A stretch of DNA of 64,000 bases from Bog-257 sp963805985 (GTDB taxonomy: Bacteria > Acidobacteriota > Terriglobia > Terriglobales > Acidobacteriaceae), in the NCBI GenBank assembly GCA_963805985.1, contig CAWDWG010000009.1:558001-622000 (forward strand). Direction: 5' to 3'. Every line of letters starts with the position of its first letter. Positions within the stretch are counted from its first letter, which is position 1. The notes under the pieces are model-generated. The model worked only from the letters and a program-made list of their open reading frames with translations. It made no database searches and had not been told where the DNA came from. Both the position numbers and the translations under genes were made by a program. This document shows positions 8,486 through 16,341 of the stretch, in pieces.

Positions 8486-9655
8486 GTGCGCGTCGCCATC
8501 GATATTCGCCGCATCACGGAGTTCGGCGTTGGGACCTACACCCGCAATGCCATTCGCACGCTGGCGCGGCTGGATCACGAGAACGAATACCTCCTCATCG
8601 GCATTCCCGACAACATTGGCCCGCGCGGCCGCATCGGCGACATCGGGCCGCTGCCGCCCAACTTCACCACCGTTCCCGGCCAGCCCAACGACTTCTCCGT
8701 CGCCAGCTATTTCGAACTGCATCGCATCCTGAAACAACACGGCTGCGATCTGCTGCACGTGCCGCATCTGTTCTGGAAGCCGCAGGGCATCCCGTGTCCC
8801 TACGTCGTCACCGTACACGATCTGCTGGACCACATGTATCGCGTGAACAGCCAGTCGACGCTGAAGCGCCAACTGCATTTCCAGTTCACCAAGCGCGTCC
8901 TGCATCGCGCGGCGCGAATCTTCGCGGTATCGAACTTTTCCAAGACCGATACGGTGCGCCTGTTCAACGTGCCGCGGCAGAAGATCGAAGTGATCTACAA
9001 CGCCATCGACGACAGCTTCCGCCTGGGGCACGCCAGCGACGCCGAGCGCCAGGCCGTCGCCGAGCGCTATCAAGTCAACACGCCGTTTCTGCTCTACGCC
9101 GGGCGCATCAGCCCGCACAAGAATGTGGTGCGCATCATCGAAGCGTTTGCCGCGCTGAAGGGCGAGCTGAGCAAGGAAGGGAAGTTCGAAGACTTGAAGC
9201 TGATCATCATCGGCGATGAGGTGTCGAAACATCCCGACCTGCGCCGCGCGTGCGTGAAAGCTGCAGTGCAGAACGATGTGCGCTTCCTCGGCTTCGTGCC
9301 TATCGACGTGCTGCGGATTTTCTACGATCAGGCGAAGATTTTCGTCTTCCCGTCGCTCTATGAAGGCTTCGGATTGCCGCCGCTGGAGGCAATGGCGCAC
9401 GCGACACCGGTGGTGACCAGCAACACATCGTCGGTGCCTGAGGTGGTTGGCAACGCGGCTGTCATGGTGAATCCGGAGAACGTTTTCGAGATCATGCGTG
9501 CGCTGCATCGCGTGCTGGTCGATCAGCCGCTGCGCGACAAGCTGAAGGCGCGCGGCCTGGAGCAGGCGGCCAAGTTCTCATGGGAGGCCAGCGTGCGGCG
9601 CATGCTCGAGGTGTATCGCGAGGTGGCTGACGGGCGGCGAACGAACGCCCGTTAA
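8486..9655 (+). CDS. GT4 family glycosyltransferase (group 1)
   Basis: A 389-residue cytosolic GT-B glycosyltransferase. The start is taken as GTG 8486 because homology with the truncated copy at 5498 preserves it; no clear Shine-Dalgarno is present. The N-terminal Rossmann half holds RRITEFGVGTYTRN (acceptor-side loop) and the C-terminal half holds YAGRISPHKN and the donor-site EX7E region FPSLYEGFGLPPLEAMAHATPVV (about residues 287-310). The family moves a sugar from a nucleotide-sugar donor to a polysaccharide or lipid-linked acceptor; the substrate is unknown. It is an isolated gene with a REP/RAYT cassette directly upstream. Confidence 0.9.
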   Translation: MRVAIDIRRITEFGVGTYTRNAIRTLARLDHENEYLLIGIPDNIGPRGRIGDIGPLPPNFTTVPGQPNDFSVASYFELHRILKQHGCDLLHVPHLFWKPQGIPCPYVVTVHDLLDHMYRVNSQSTLKRQLHFQFTKRVLHRAARIFAVSNFSKTDTVRLFNVPRQKIEVIYNAIDDSFRLGHASDAERQAVAERYQVNTPFLLYAGRISPHKNVVRIIEAFAALKGELSKEGKFEDLKLIIIGDEVSKHPDLRRACVKAAVQNDVRFLGFVPIDVLRIFYDQAKIFVFPSLYEGFGLPPLEAMAHATPVVTSNTSSVPEVVGNAAVMVNPENVFEIMRALHRVLVDQPLRDKLKARGLEQAAKFSWEASVRRMLEVYREVADGRRTNAR

Positions 9656-9713
9656 CCAGCACCGAAGTGGGGCTGGCGCTTTGCTGTCAATCACATACCC
9701 GGTTACTTTGTGA

Positions 9714-9729
9714 TGTTCCACGTGGAACA
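9714..9729. promoter_or_regulatory. parS-like centromere site
   Basis: TGTTCCACGTGGAACA is a perfect 16-base palindrome. It matches the known chromosomal ParB-binding consensus TGTTNCACGTGNAACA at every fixed position. It lies in the intergenic gap 9656-9921, which holds nothing else I recognise. parA and parB are not in the window. It is the only such site I found in the 64 kb. Confidence 0.8.
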
Positions 9730-9921
9730 ATTTGTCGAGGGGAAGAAAACCGGCTGCTTGAGGCGGGAAAACTTGCTCACCTTAGATCAAAATTAGCCAG
9801 CACCAATCTTGAAGATTCCTTTTCAATTCGGGTGGATTGCCGCATTCGATTCGCAGACATCAGTTGGCCCCAGACGTGCTTCTAAGAAAACATGTGTACG
9901 TAGCTTCTCGGGGCCGAACCA

Positions 9922-10710
9922 ATGCGGGGCAGATCGCTAATACATCTCGTCGGGCTTATTTCCTGCAGTTTTCTTTTGACGCTCTCGTTGCCAGCGTGGG
10001 GACAGTCGCCAAGCCTCACACTCGATCAGATTCTGGCGCGCATGCAGCAGGCGGAGATCGATTCGCGTGCGCAGAGCGTTGCCTACACTGTCACCCGCGA
10101 ATACCAACTGTCCGCACAGGGAGCGCAACGTCCGAGCTCAGACGTGGTGGCGCAGGTCAACGTCATTCCGCCCACGGCCAAGGATTACAGCATTGTTAAA
10201 ACCGAAGGCAGCGATCGCGGTGCGGTCATCGTTCGCAAGGTGCTCGATCACGAAGCCGAGATGGCCGGCCATAGCGAAGAACACGAGATCAGCCGCAGAA
10301 ATTATGACTTTGGATTGCTGGGCCGCGAGACCGTCGACGGCCACGAATGCTATGTGCTGCAGCTCAAGCCGAAACGGCAGGCGGTGGAGCTGGTCAACGG
10401 CAAGGCGTGGGTCGATGTGCAGAGCTTCGAGCTGCGGCAGATCAAAGGAACGACCGCGAAGAATCCTTCCATGTGGATCAAGGGGCTGACCCTCACCATC
10501 AACTACGGCCAGGTCAACGGGGTGTGGGTGCAGACCGCGACGCAGGCCGTTGCGGATGTGCGCTTCGCCGGACCGCACGTCCTGACCTCACGCGAACTCG
10601 ATGTGCGTCCCGCTCTGCTCGACGCGCAGGCGAAGTCGCAATGGCAGGCGCGCCAGCGCCGCGTCGATCATCAGGTCGAAGCCGACACGGCTGCGTGGAT
10701 GGCAAGATAG
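9922..10710 (+). CDS. Exported LolA-like lipoprotein-sorting-type protein
   Basis: A 262-residue protein with a signal peptide of about 28 residues (ending LPAWGQ), then LTLDQILARMQQAE, the opening of outer-membrane lipoprotein-sorting (LolA/LolB-fold) relatives. The mature protein shows the alternating beta pattern of that fold: VDGHECYVLQLKP, AWVDVQSFELRQIKG, and a late INYGQVNGVWVQTATQAVADVRF. A periplasmic lipid- or lipoprotein-binding role is inferred from the fold only. It stands alone, followed by a repeat-rich stretch (10711-10888) containing GCAATTAGC-type short repeats and then the 3' end of rnpB on the other strand. Confidence 0.65.
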   Translation: MRGRSLIHLVGLISCSFLLTLSLPAWGQSPSLTLDQILARMQQAEIDSRAQSVAYTVTREYQLSAQGAQRPSSDVVAQVNVIPPTAKDYSIVKTEGSDRGAVIVRKVLDHEAEMAGHSEEHEISRRNYDFGLLGRETVDGHECYVLQLKPKRQAVELVNGKAWVDVQSFELRQIKGTTAKNPSMWIKGLTLTINYGQVNGVWVQTATQAVADVRFAGPHVLTSRELDVRPALLDAQAKSQWQARQRRVDHQVEADTAAWMAR

Positions 10711-10888
10711 GAAGCAATTAGCAATTAGCGATTAGCGATTAGCTCTCCCATTTCAATCGAAAGTTGTGCTCGTGAAGGAGGTCCGGGGGCGCCTGCTTGC
10801 CGGTGAAGCTGTGAGAGTCTAGGGCGCAGTCGGATAGCGCAGATGTGCAAGGGAAGTAGAAGGAAGCTAATAGCTAATAGCTGTTTTC

Positions 10889-11478
10889 TTAGCTGCTGGA
10901 CCTGTAAGCCGAATTTTGTCTGCCGCTCTTTCTTCTCATTGGGTGCCTCACACATTCGCGGTGTTCGAATGTGTGGGAGCGTTCCCCCTGGTAAGAACAA
11001 AGAGCGGCAGGACGGTCATTCCTCTGGGCCGCGCATTACTGCGTGGCTCTAGCGACCTACCCGGAAGTTGTGACGCACCGAGCCGGCACGTTCCCGCCGT
11101 TCTTTCGATCCACTCGCCCATCAGGCTGGGTGCCCCGTTCTAGCCTTCTTTTGGCTAGGGCGGGCTGGTGAAGCGAAAGAACGGCGGAATCCTCCCCTAT
11201 TTGGTCTTGCTCCGTGTGGGGTTTGCCCTGCCACCGTCATTGCTGACGGCGCGGTGCGCTCTTACCGCACCTTTTCACCCTTGCCTCGCCTGACCGAAGC
11301 CGGGCGAGGCGGTATGTTTTCTGTGGCACTTTCCGTCAACGGCCCTTTGAGAGCCACCGCCCGGACGTTATCCGGCACACCGCTCTGTGGAGTTCGGACT
11401 TTCCTCTGCAAGCCCGCTTCGTCCCAACCGAAGCCGGGATAACGCGCGCCAGCAGCGACCGTCCGGCCCAGCAGCTAA
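10889..11478 (-). ncRNA. rnpB: RNase P RNA
   Basis: Reading the minus strand, the 5' end TTAGCTGCTGGGCC pairs with the 3' end GGTCCAGCAGCTAA to form helix P1. In between lie the conserved elements of bacterial type A RNase P RNA in order: GAGGAAAGTCCGAACTCC (near 11400), CGGATAACGTCCGGGCGG, AGTGCCACAGAAA, GGCAAACCCC, GGAGCAAGACCAAATAGG (near 11208), GGAATGACCGTCC and the 3' ACAAAATTCGGCTTACAGG. At about 590 nt it is longer than the usual 350-450. The excess is in two hairpins: 11094-11187 with a 14-bp perfect stem, and 10920-11010 with a 12-bp stem. It catalyses 5' maturation of tRNA. Confidence 0.95.
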
Positions 11479-11537
11479 TACAGCAATTATAGATGTCGCT
11501 GTTGAATTCGTCGTCGCACGCTTACAATCGTCGGCGA

Positions 11538-12425
11538 ATGGATGTCGCCTCAGTTGCTGCCATTGGCGAAGATTCTCCTCCTCCGGCTCTGCCATTTGTT
11601 CGGGAGGTGGCAAACCTCTACCATCGAAACGCTTGGCTCTTACTCAAGACTTTGCTTCCGGCGGCGTGTTTCGGATGGATGGTCCTCTTCCTCTGCTTCC
11701 ATAAAGCAGATGAAATTACACGATACGTTCCGCGCGGATTCGAGGCTCGGTTTCACCTGAAGGAGATCTGGGAGGCGGCCGCGGTGCGAGTATTGGGCCT
11801 GACCATCGAATGGTTGCTGTATTGCTTTGCTTTTGCCGCGATGTGCGTCGCGGTGACGAAACTTCAAAGCGGCGAGCCTGCACTCGTCGAAGAATGCTTT
11901 GAGGTTGTCCGCCGAAGAATCGGCCCGTTTACCCGGGCAGCCATGGCATTAGGGTCACTCGTGGCTCTGTCATTCATGTTTACGCTTATCGTCATTGCTT
12001 TGCTTGTCGTGACTTTCTCCCACAGATATGCTCCTCTCACTCGAAAAGAATTGAGCGTTCTGAGCATTTGCGTCTGGGGATTTTTCTTGTGGGGAGTTGC
12101 CCGTTTAGGGTTGGCGATCCCAATTCTATTCCTGGAAAACGTCAACGTTCGCTCAGCTTTCCGGCGCAGCTATCGTCTCACCAACGGCTGTTCGATGATT
12201 CTCGCGCTGCTACTTCTCGAATCAGTAGCCGGTTCCTATCTGGCGTATCTGATTCCGCAATGGATCTGGCGCGCTGCGTACATGCATGGGCTAGCCTCAG
12301 TCTGGATGTCCTGGGGTGCAGTCGGTGTGGGCGTTTTCGCAGGCGTGCTCCTCCAACCGCACATGCTGGTCGGATTCGCCTTACTTTTTCTACGCAGGAA
12401 GCAAGGCGCCGCCTACGCCCGTTAG
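11538..12425 (+). CDS. Integral membrane protein of unknown function
   Basis: About 295 residues from ATG 11538 (an earlier in-frame ATG at 11493 would sit inside the likely rnpB promoter region). It shows about six hydrophobic segments: residues 35-53, 80-102, 128-153, 165-185, 205-225 and 245-280. The loop FLENVNVRSAFRRSYRLTNG resembles the loops of the glycerophosphodiesterase-type membrane domain found in many uncharacterised proteins. No catalytic motif is visible. It converges on fetB with only five bases between the stops. Confidence 0.65.
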   Translation: MDVASVAAIGEDSPPPALPFVREVANLYHRNAWLLLKTLLPAACFGWMVLFLCFHKADEITRYVPRGFEARFHLKEIWEAAAVRVLGLTIEWLLYCFAFAAMCVAVTKLQSGEPALVEECFEVVRRRIGPFTRAAMALGSLVALSFMFTLIVIALLVVTFSHRYAPLTRKELSVLSICVWGFFLWGVARLGLAIPILFLENVNVRSAFRRSYRLTNGCSMILALLLLESVAGSYLAYLIPQWIWRAAYMHGLASVWMSWGAVGVGVFAGVLLQPHMLVGFALLFLRRKQGAAYAR

Positions 12426-12430
12426 GCTCT

Positions 12431-13219
12431 TCACGCACTCTCCTTCAGCACCAATTGCTCCGCCGGCGAGAAGACGTAGGCGCGAATCATCATTGTGCTC
12501 AACAGCGAGGTCAGGCCCGAGGACGCCAGGATCATCGCAATCACGACGAACTGATAGATCGCGGCGTACAACGGATCGGCGCCGGAGAGCAGCATGCCGG
12601 TCATCAGTCCGGGAATCCAGACGATGCCCAGCGAGCGCAGGTTGTCGATGGCGGGAATGAGCGACGAATGAATACTCGCCTCGGTATAGCTGGCGATCGT
12701 CTTGTCGGGCGCGGCGCCGAGCGCGAGCGCCGTCTCGATCTCGCCACCATGCGAGAGGACCTCCGAACGAAAGCGATTCAGTGCGAGACCATTGGTGTTC
12801 ATCGCGTTGGCGATGATCATGCTGCCGACGGGGATCAGCGAGGTGATGGCCGTATCGATCACGCCTGCCCAGGTCATCACCGCAGTCACGGCTCCTGCGC
12901 CGGCGGCGATGGAATAGGTCGACACCTTGCGCGCGCCGGGAATGTTCTTCGCACGCCGGGCGGAGATCGAGCCGGCTGCGAGGATCATGCCCGCCAGCAG
13001 GAAGACGCTGCTCCATCGCGGGGCTTTCAACAGCAGAACCAGGACCGAGCCGACCACGACAATCTGCACGATGCCGCGCACCAGTGCGACGGCGGTGTCG
13101 CTTTCGAGATGAATGTTGCGGCGGCGTGCCAGCAGGATGACCAGCAGTGCCAAGGCCGAGGCAATGGCTGCCTGCGCGAATCCCAATGCGATTTGGGAAT
13201 GGAAGAGAGCTTTCAGCAT
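12431..13219 (-). CDS. fetB: FetB/YbbM-type ABC exporter permease
   Basis: A 262-residue UPF0014 protein with about seven membrane segments. Characteristic blocks are LARRRNIHLESDTAVALVRGIVQ, GSMIIANAMNTNGLALNRF, and ALALGAAPDKTIASYTEASIHSSLIPAIDNLRSLGIVWIPGLMTGMLLSGADPLYAA (family core). The E. coli homologue FetB works with FetA and has been linked to iron export and oxidative-stress resistance; the substrate here is inferred. The ATPase gene is directly upstream on the same strand, but separated by 153 bases that contain two perfect palindromes. Confidence 0.85.
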   Translation of the reverse strand: MLKALFHSQIALGFAQAAIASALALLVILLARRRNIHLESDTAVALVRGIVQIVVVGSVLVLLLKAPRWSSVFLLAGMILAAGSISARRAKNIPGARKVSTYSIAAGAGAVTAVMTWAGVIDTAITSLIPVGSMIIANAMNTNGLALNRFRSEVLSHGGEIETALALGAAPDKTIASYTEASIHSSLIPAIDNLRSLGIVWIPGLMTGMLLSGADPLYAAIYQFVVIAMILASSGLTSLLSTMMIRAYVFSPAEQLVLKESA

Positions 13220-13292
13220 GCGAACACCCCCGTCGGTGGAAGAGCACGGCTCAAACGGCTGTTCGTAAATTTTGAGGTGCCGGTCCCGTGTC

Positions 13293-13352
13293 GCCGGCTA
13301 AAGCCGGCTCGGACAGGAAATAATCGGCTCATCGGCACGACTAAGTCGTGCC
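13293..13352. repeat. Paired perfect palindromes between fetA and fetB
   Basis: GCCGGCTAAAGCCGGC (13293-13308) and GGCACGACTAAGTCGTGCC (13334-13352) are perfect inverted repeats with the shared centre CTAAG/CTAAAG. They fall in the spacer between two genes that should be co-expressed and could act as a processing or attenuation hairpin. Confidence 0.7.
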
Positions 13353-13372
13353 CTGTTACGAAGCGCTGTACT

Positions 13373-14080
13373 TTAGAGCCCGGCGATTCCACCATGACCC
13401 AGTATCTCCGCTGTTGCTCCCGTATGCACCAACTGCCCAGCGTCAATCAGGGCGACTCGATCGCACAGCCGCCGCGCCTGATCGCGATCGTGGGTTACGA
13501 GAACAAATGTGTAGCCGTTGGCGCTCACGAGATTGCGGATCAGATTCTCAACGCCCGTCTTCGCCTGTTCGTCCAGCGCTGACGTCGGCTCATCGAGCAG
13601 CAGAATCTGCGGCTGATTCGCCAGCGCTCGCGCCAGCGAAACGCGCTGCTGCTCGCCCCCGGAAAGATTGGCGACGTTGCGCCCGGCAAATCCCGGAAGC
13701 CCGACCCGCTCCAGAAGGCCGGCAATGTTATCGTCGGCCAGCGACTCGCCGCGTTGCGCCGGGCCGAATCTTAGGTTGGACGCGACATCGCCGGGAAACA
13801 GAAACGGCCGCTGCGTCACCATGCCGACGCGCCGGCGCAACTCGCGCGGCGCGATCTGGCGATAATCCTGATCTTCGAGGAAGACCGTGCCTGTAGTTGG
13901 CTCATCCAGACGGTTCAGCAAACGGAGCAGGGAACTCTTGCCCGACCCGCTGGCGCCGACCAGACCCATGAGTTCTCCGCGATGGACGGAGAGGGAAACA
14001 TCGTTGACGATCCACTTGTCGCCCACGCGGCGTCCCAGATGTTCGGTCCTGAGCACCACCGCCGCCGACGAAGGGTTCAT
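13373..14080 (-). CDS. fetA: FetA-type ABC exporter ATP-binding protein
   Basis: A 235-residue ATPase. Walker A is GASGSGKSS (about residues 36-44), the Q-loop is near VTQRPF, the signature is LSGGEQQRVSLARALA, Walker B is ILLLDEPTSALD, and the switch His is in VLVTHD. The combination with the UPF0014 permease downstream identifies the FetAB-type system rather than a generic exporter. Its ATG overlaps the stop of the preceding methyltransferase (ATGA), so translation is probably coupled. Confidence 0.88.
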   Translation of the reverse strand: MNPSSAAVVLRTEHLGRRVGDKWIVNDVSLSVHRGELMGLVGASGSGKSSLLRLLNRLDEPTTGTVFLEDQDYRQIAPRELRRRVGMVTQRPFLFPGDVASNLRFGPAQRGESLADDNIAGLLERVGLPGFAGRNVANLSGGEQQRVSLARALANQPQILLLDEPTSALDEQAKTGVENLIRNLVSANGYTFVLVTHDRDQARRLCDRVALIDAGQLVHTGATAEILGHGGIAGL

Positions 14081-14853
14081 CGGTCAAGATGTCCGTAATA
14101 AATGTTGGTGTCGTACTCGAGCACCACGCAGTTGTCGCTTGCGTGCTGGGAGAACAGCTTCGGCAGAGCTTCCAGCATCGCGTCGTGCTTTTCGCCCGAC
14201 TTGGGGATGTAGGACGAGGACAGCAGGCGTCCGCGGAGGCCGTCAAAATCCAGTGACTGCTGATTGTGCTGCTGGATCATCGTCATCACGTTGGGCGCGA
14301 AGAAGTGCTGCAGCTTGTCGTAATTGGCGACATACTTGTTTGACACGTGCTCGTAATCGATGGAGTAGCGACCAACGAACTCTTCATAAGCGCGAAGGAA
14401 CGGCGTGGCCAGGGCATCGCGGTGATGCCACACCAAAACCGCCCATCCGCCCGGCTTCAGAACGCAAGCGAACTCGGCGCGGGTTTCGGCTGGACGGAAC
14501 CAGTGAAACGCCTGCCCGGCGATTACGAAATCGGCGCTCGACGCGTCCAGAGTCGTTGCCTCGGCGCTACCCTCGATCATGCGAAAGTTGGGATATCGCG
14601 ACAGGTATTGTTCTCCAGCTTCCCGCATTGCCTGGTTGGGCTCAACGCCAATTACGCGGTTGCCGTTCTGCAGAAAGATCTCAGCCATCAGGCCGGTGCC
14701 GCAACCGACGTCGGCGATCAGGTGCTCGGGCTGCAGGCCGCAAGCGGCCTTCAGCGCATGTACCACATCGTGGGAGTAGTGCGGGCGATACTTTACGTAG
14801 TCTTCGGCGCGATCGGAGAAGCGGGCTTGGGGGTCGCGAGTGAGGTTAGCCAT
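14077..14853 (-). CDS. Class I SAM-dependent methyltransferase
   Basis: A 258-residue protein from ATG 14853. The frame is open much further upstream, but that part is repeat DNA and shadow sequence. Motif I is ADVGCGTGLMAE (residues 48-59), followed by VIGVEPNQAM and the post-motif segment GSAEATTLDASSADFVIAGQAFHWF, typical of the ubiE/COQ5-like methyltransferase 11 group. The substrate cannot be told. It overlaps fetA by four bases and is the first gene of a probable methyltransferase-fetA-fetB transcription unit. Confidence 0.85.
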   Translation of the reverse strand: MANLTRDPQARFSDRAEDYVKYRPHYSHDVVHALKAACGLQPEHLIADVGCGTGLMAEIFLQNGNRVIGVEPNQAMREAGEQYLSRYPNFRMIEGSAEATTLDASSADFVIAGQAFHWFRPAETRAEFACVLKPGGWAVLVWHHRDALATPFLRAYEEFVGRYSIDYEHVSNKYVANYDKLQHFFAPNVMTMIQQHNQQSLDFDGLRGRLLSSSYIPKSGEKHDAMLEALPKLFSQHASDNCVVLEYDTNIYYGHLDR

Positions 14854-14879
14854 TGGAAAGATGATATACGTTGGAATCG

Positions 14880-14945
14880 GCAGTTGGCATTTGGCACTTG
14901 GCATTTGGCCGGAGCTCCGCCAAGTGCTAAATGCCAAATGCCAAG
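14880..14945. repeat. Inverted repeat of TGGCATTTGGCACTTGG type
   Basis: Short units GGCATTTGGC and CACTTGGC on the left arm are mirrored by GCCAAGTGC and AAATGCCAAATGCCAAG on the right, with GGAGCTCC at the centre. The whole forms a long imperfect hairpin between two divergent genes. Confidence 0.7.
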
Positions 14946-14957
14946 TCCCGACGATCC

Positions 14958-15335
14958 ATGCCGGAACTACTACCATCCAGCAGGCTGACGCCGATGGCTG
15001 CCGCGATTGCGGCGGCGATTCGCAAAGTTCCGCGGGGCCGCGTGAGCACGTATGGCGCGATCGCCAAGGCTGCCGGTTATCCTCGCTGCTCGCGCCATGT
15101 GAGCCAGGTATTGAATCAGGTTGGCGGATTGCCCTGGCAGCGGATTCTCGGCTCCGGTGGCCGAATCTCGCTGCGCGGCGAATACGCCATGGAACAGCGA
15201 TTTCTGCTGGAGGCGGAAGGCGTCCGATTTCGGGGCCGGCGCGTCGATCTGGCGGAATATGAGCACCGGTTTGCAGCGGCGAAGCGGCAGGCCGCGCGTC
15301 CATCGGCCGTCAGACGATCCCAATCCCGGAAATGA
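14958..15335 (+). CDS. Alkyltransferase-like (ATL) DNA-binding protein, MGMT family
   Basis: About 125 residues from ATG 14958. It has the DNA-binding half of O6-alkylguanine-DNA alkyltransferases: IRKVPRGRVSTYGAIAKAAGYPRCSRHVSQVL. Where active enzymes carry the acceptor Cys in PCHRV, this protein has LPWQRI (Trp about residue 60), as in ATL proteins. Known ATLs bind O6-alkylguanine without removing the alkyl group and hand the lesion to nucleotide excision repair; that role is inferred here. The C-terminus is basic. An ATG nine codons upstream lies within repeat DNA and is less likely. Confidence 0.85.
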   Translation: MPELLPSSRLTPMAAAIAAAIRKVPRGRVSTYGAIAKAAGYPRCSRHVSQVLNQVGGLPWQRILGSGGRISLRGEYAMEQRFLLEAEGVRFRGRRVDLAEYEHRFAAAKRQAARPSAVRRSQSRK

Positions 15336-15430
15336 CTGCCACAAAGTGGTATTGTGCTCGGACGGGCTAACTGACTATGGTTTTCTCAGTAGCGTAGAAT
15401 ACAGTTTCGATTTCGTTCCAGATCAGGGTT

Positions 15431-15718
15431 ATGGCCACGCTCCGCCGAATTTTTCCCGCTTCCGCAGTTGTCGTCTTGTTCGCTGCGCAACTTTTCGCCC
15501 AGCGTTATCAGGAGCACGACCACACGGTTTTTCATCGTCCCGCGCCGCCCGCGAAGCATCAGTCGACAATCACAAATACCACGGCTACGAATCGCCCGGT
15601 TGCAACTGCTGGCGCCACGGCTCGTCCGTCCGATCCCAATCGCCATCACGACATGACATTCGGCTCGCCCGGTTCGAGCGATACGCGGAATTCGCAGACA
15701 CCTCAGCCCGCAAAATAA
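15431..15718 (+). CDS. Small secreted His/Thr-rich protein
   Basis: A 95-residue protein with a signal peptide (residues 1-23, ending LFAQ) and a low-complexity mature part rich in His, Pro, Thr and Ala (HDHTVFHRP, NRHHDMTFG). The His clusters could bind metal, but that is speculation. It is convergent with the FmdE-like gene, with stops only about five bases apart. The reading frame has the base composition of its neighbours and a plausible AGGG ahead of the ATG, but spacing is short, so it is less certain than others. Confidence 0.45.
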   Translation: MATLRRIFPASAVVVLFAAQLFAQRYQEHDHTVFHRPAPPAKHQSTITNTTATNRPVATAGATARPSDPNRHHDMTFGSPGSSDTRNSQTPQPAK

Positions 15719-15723
15719 TCCGT

Positions 15724-16341
15724 TCACGAGATGTTTTCGTAATATCTCTCGCCCGCGCAGCCGCGGCACAGAATCCTTCCATCCCGCCGTACCTCGCGCT
15801 GGAAGTTGATTCCTTCGCCGCATTCGGCGCAGACAATCCGTTGGCCTTTATAGCCCGGCAATTCTTCCGGTGGCAGCTCGACCTTCACCCACTGCTCGGT
15901 AAACAACTCCTCATTCGACAGCTCGCGATAGGCCAGCATCTGCTGCTGATTCTTGTTCTCGATCTCGGGATGCGATTGCTGGGCGAGCGCTTTCGAGCTC
16001 TCCTTGGCGCAGACTCGCACCGCGCGACCCGACGCGAGATCGACGAAGGTCGCCGCAACTTTGCCCCAGTCGCGGAACTTCAGCGCGCGCTTGCCAAGAC
16101 GGCATCCGGTAACGACCGCAACCGCATCGGTTGCACAGCGATCGATCTCGACAAACGTGATCAGCCGCTTACGATCCTTGCCGTGCGGATCGTCGATGGC
16201 GAGCAATTCCAGCCCGCGCATCGCCAGCCGCACGCCAAGAATCTGTCCCGCACACAGATGTCCGTGGGCGATCTCGGCATCGCGAAGTAGTTCGTCGAAA
16301 CTCTTCAATCGTTCTTCCTCATCATTCGTCGTCCGGATCAT
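15724..16341 (-). CDS. FmdE-like zinc-ribbon protein
   Basis: About 205 residues from ATG 16341; the frame is open beyond but overlaps the preceding gene. The N-terminal domain has HGHLCAGQILGVRLAMRGL (His/Cys pair at residues 27-30), the hallmark of the FmdE family named after formylmethanofuran dehydrogenase subunit E, together with VVTGCRLGKRALKFRDWGKVAATFVD. The C-terminal end carries a zinc ribbon, CAEC-x13-CRGC. No other formylmethanofuran gene is nearby, so a role in methanofuran chemistry should not be assumed. The start lies 20 bases inside the upstream secreted-protein gene, so the two are likely an operon. Confidence 0.8.
   Translation of the reverse strand: MIRTTNDEEERLKSFDELLRDAEIAHGHLCAGQILGVRLAMRGLELLAIDDPHGKDRKRLITFVEIDRCATDAVAVVTGCRLGKRALKFRDWGKVAATFVDLASGRAVRVCAKESSKALAQQSHPEIENKNQQQMLAYRELSNEELFTEQWVKVELPPEELPGYKGQRIVCAECGEGINFQREVRRDGRILCRGCAGERYYENIS

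Noticed and set aside
12068..13582. 504-codon plus-strand open frame
   Set aside because: It runs across the end of the membrane protein gene and antisense to fetB and fetA, with no recognisable domain.
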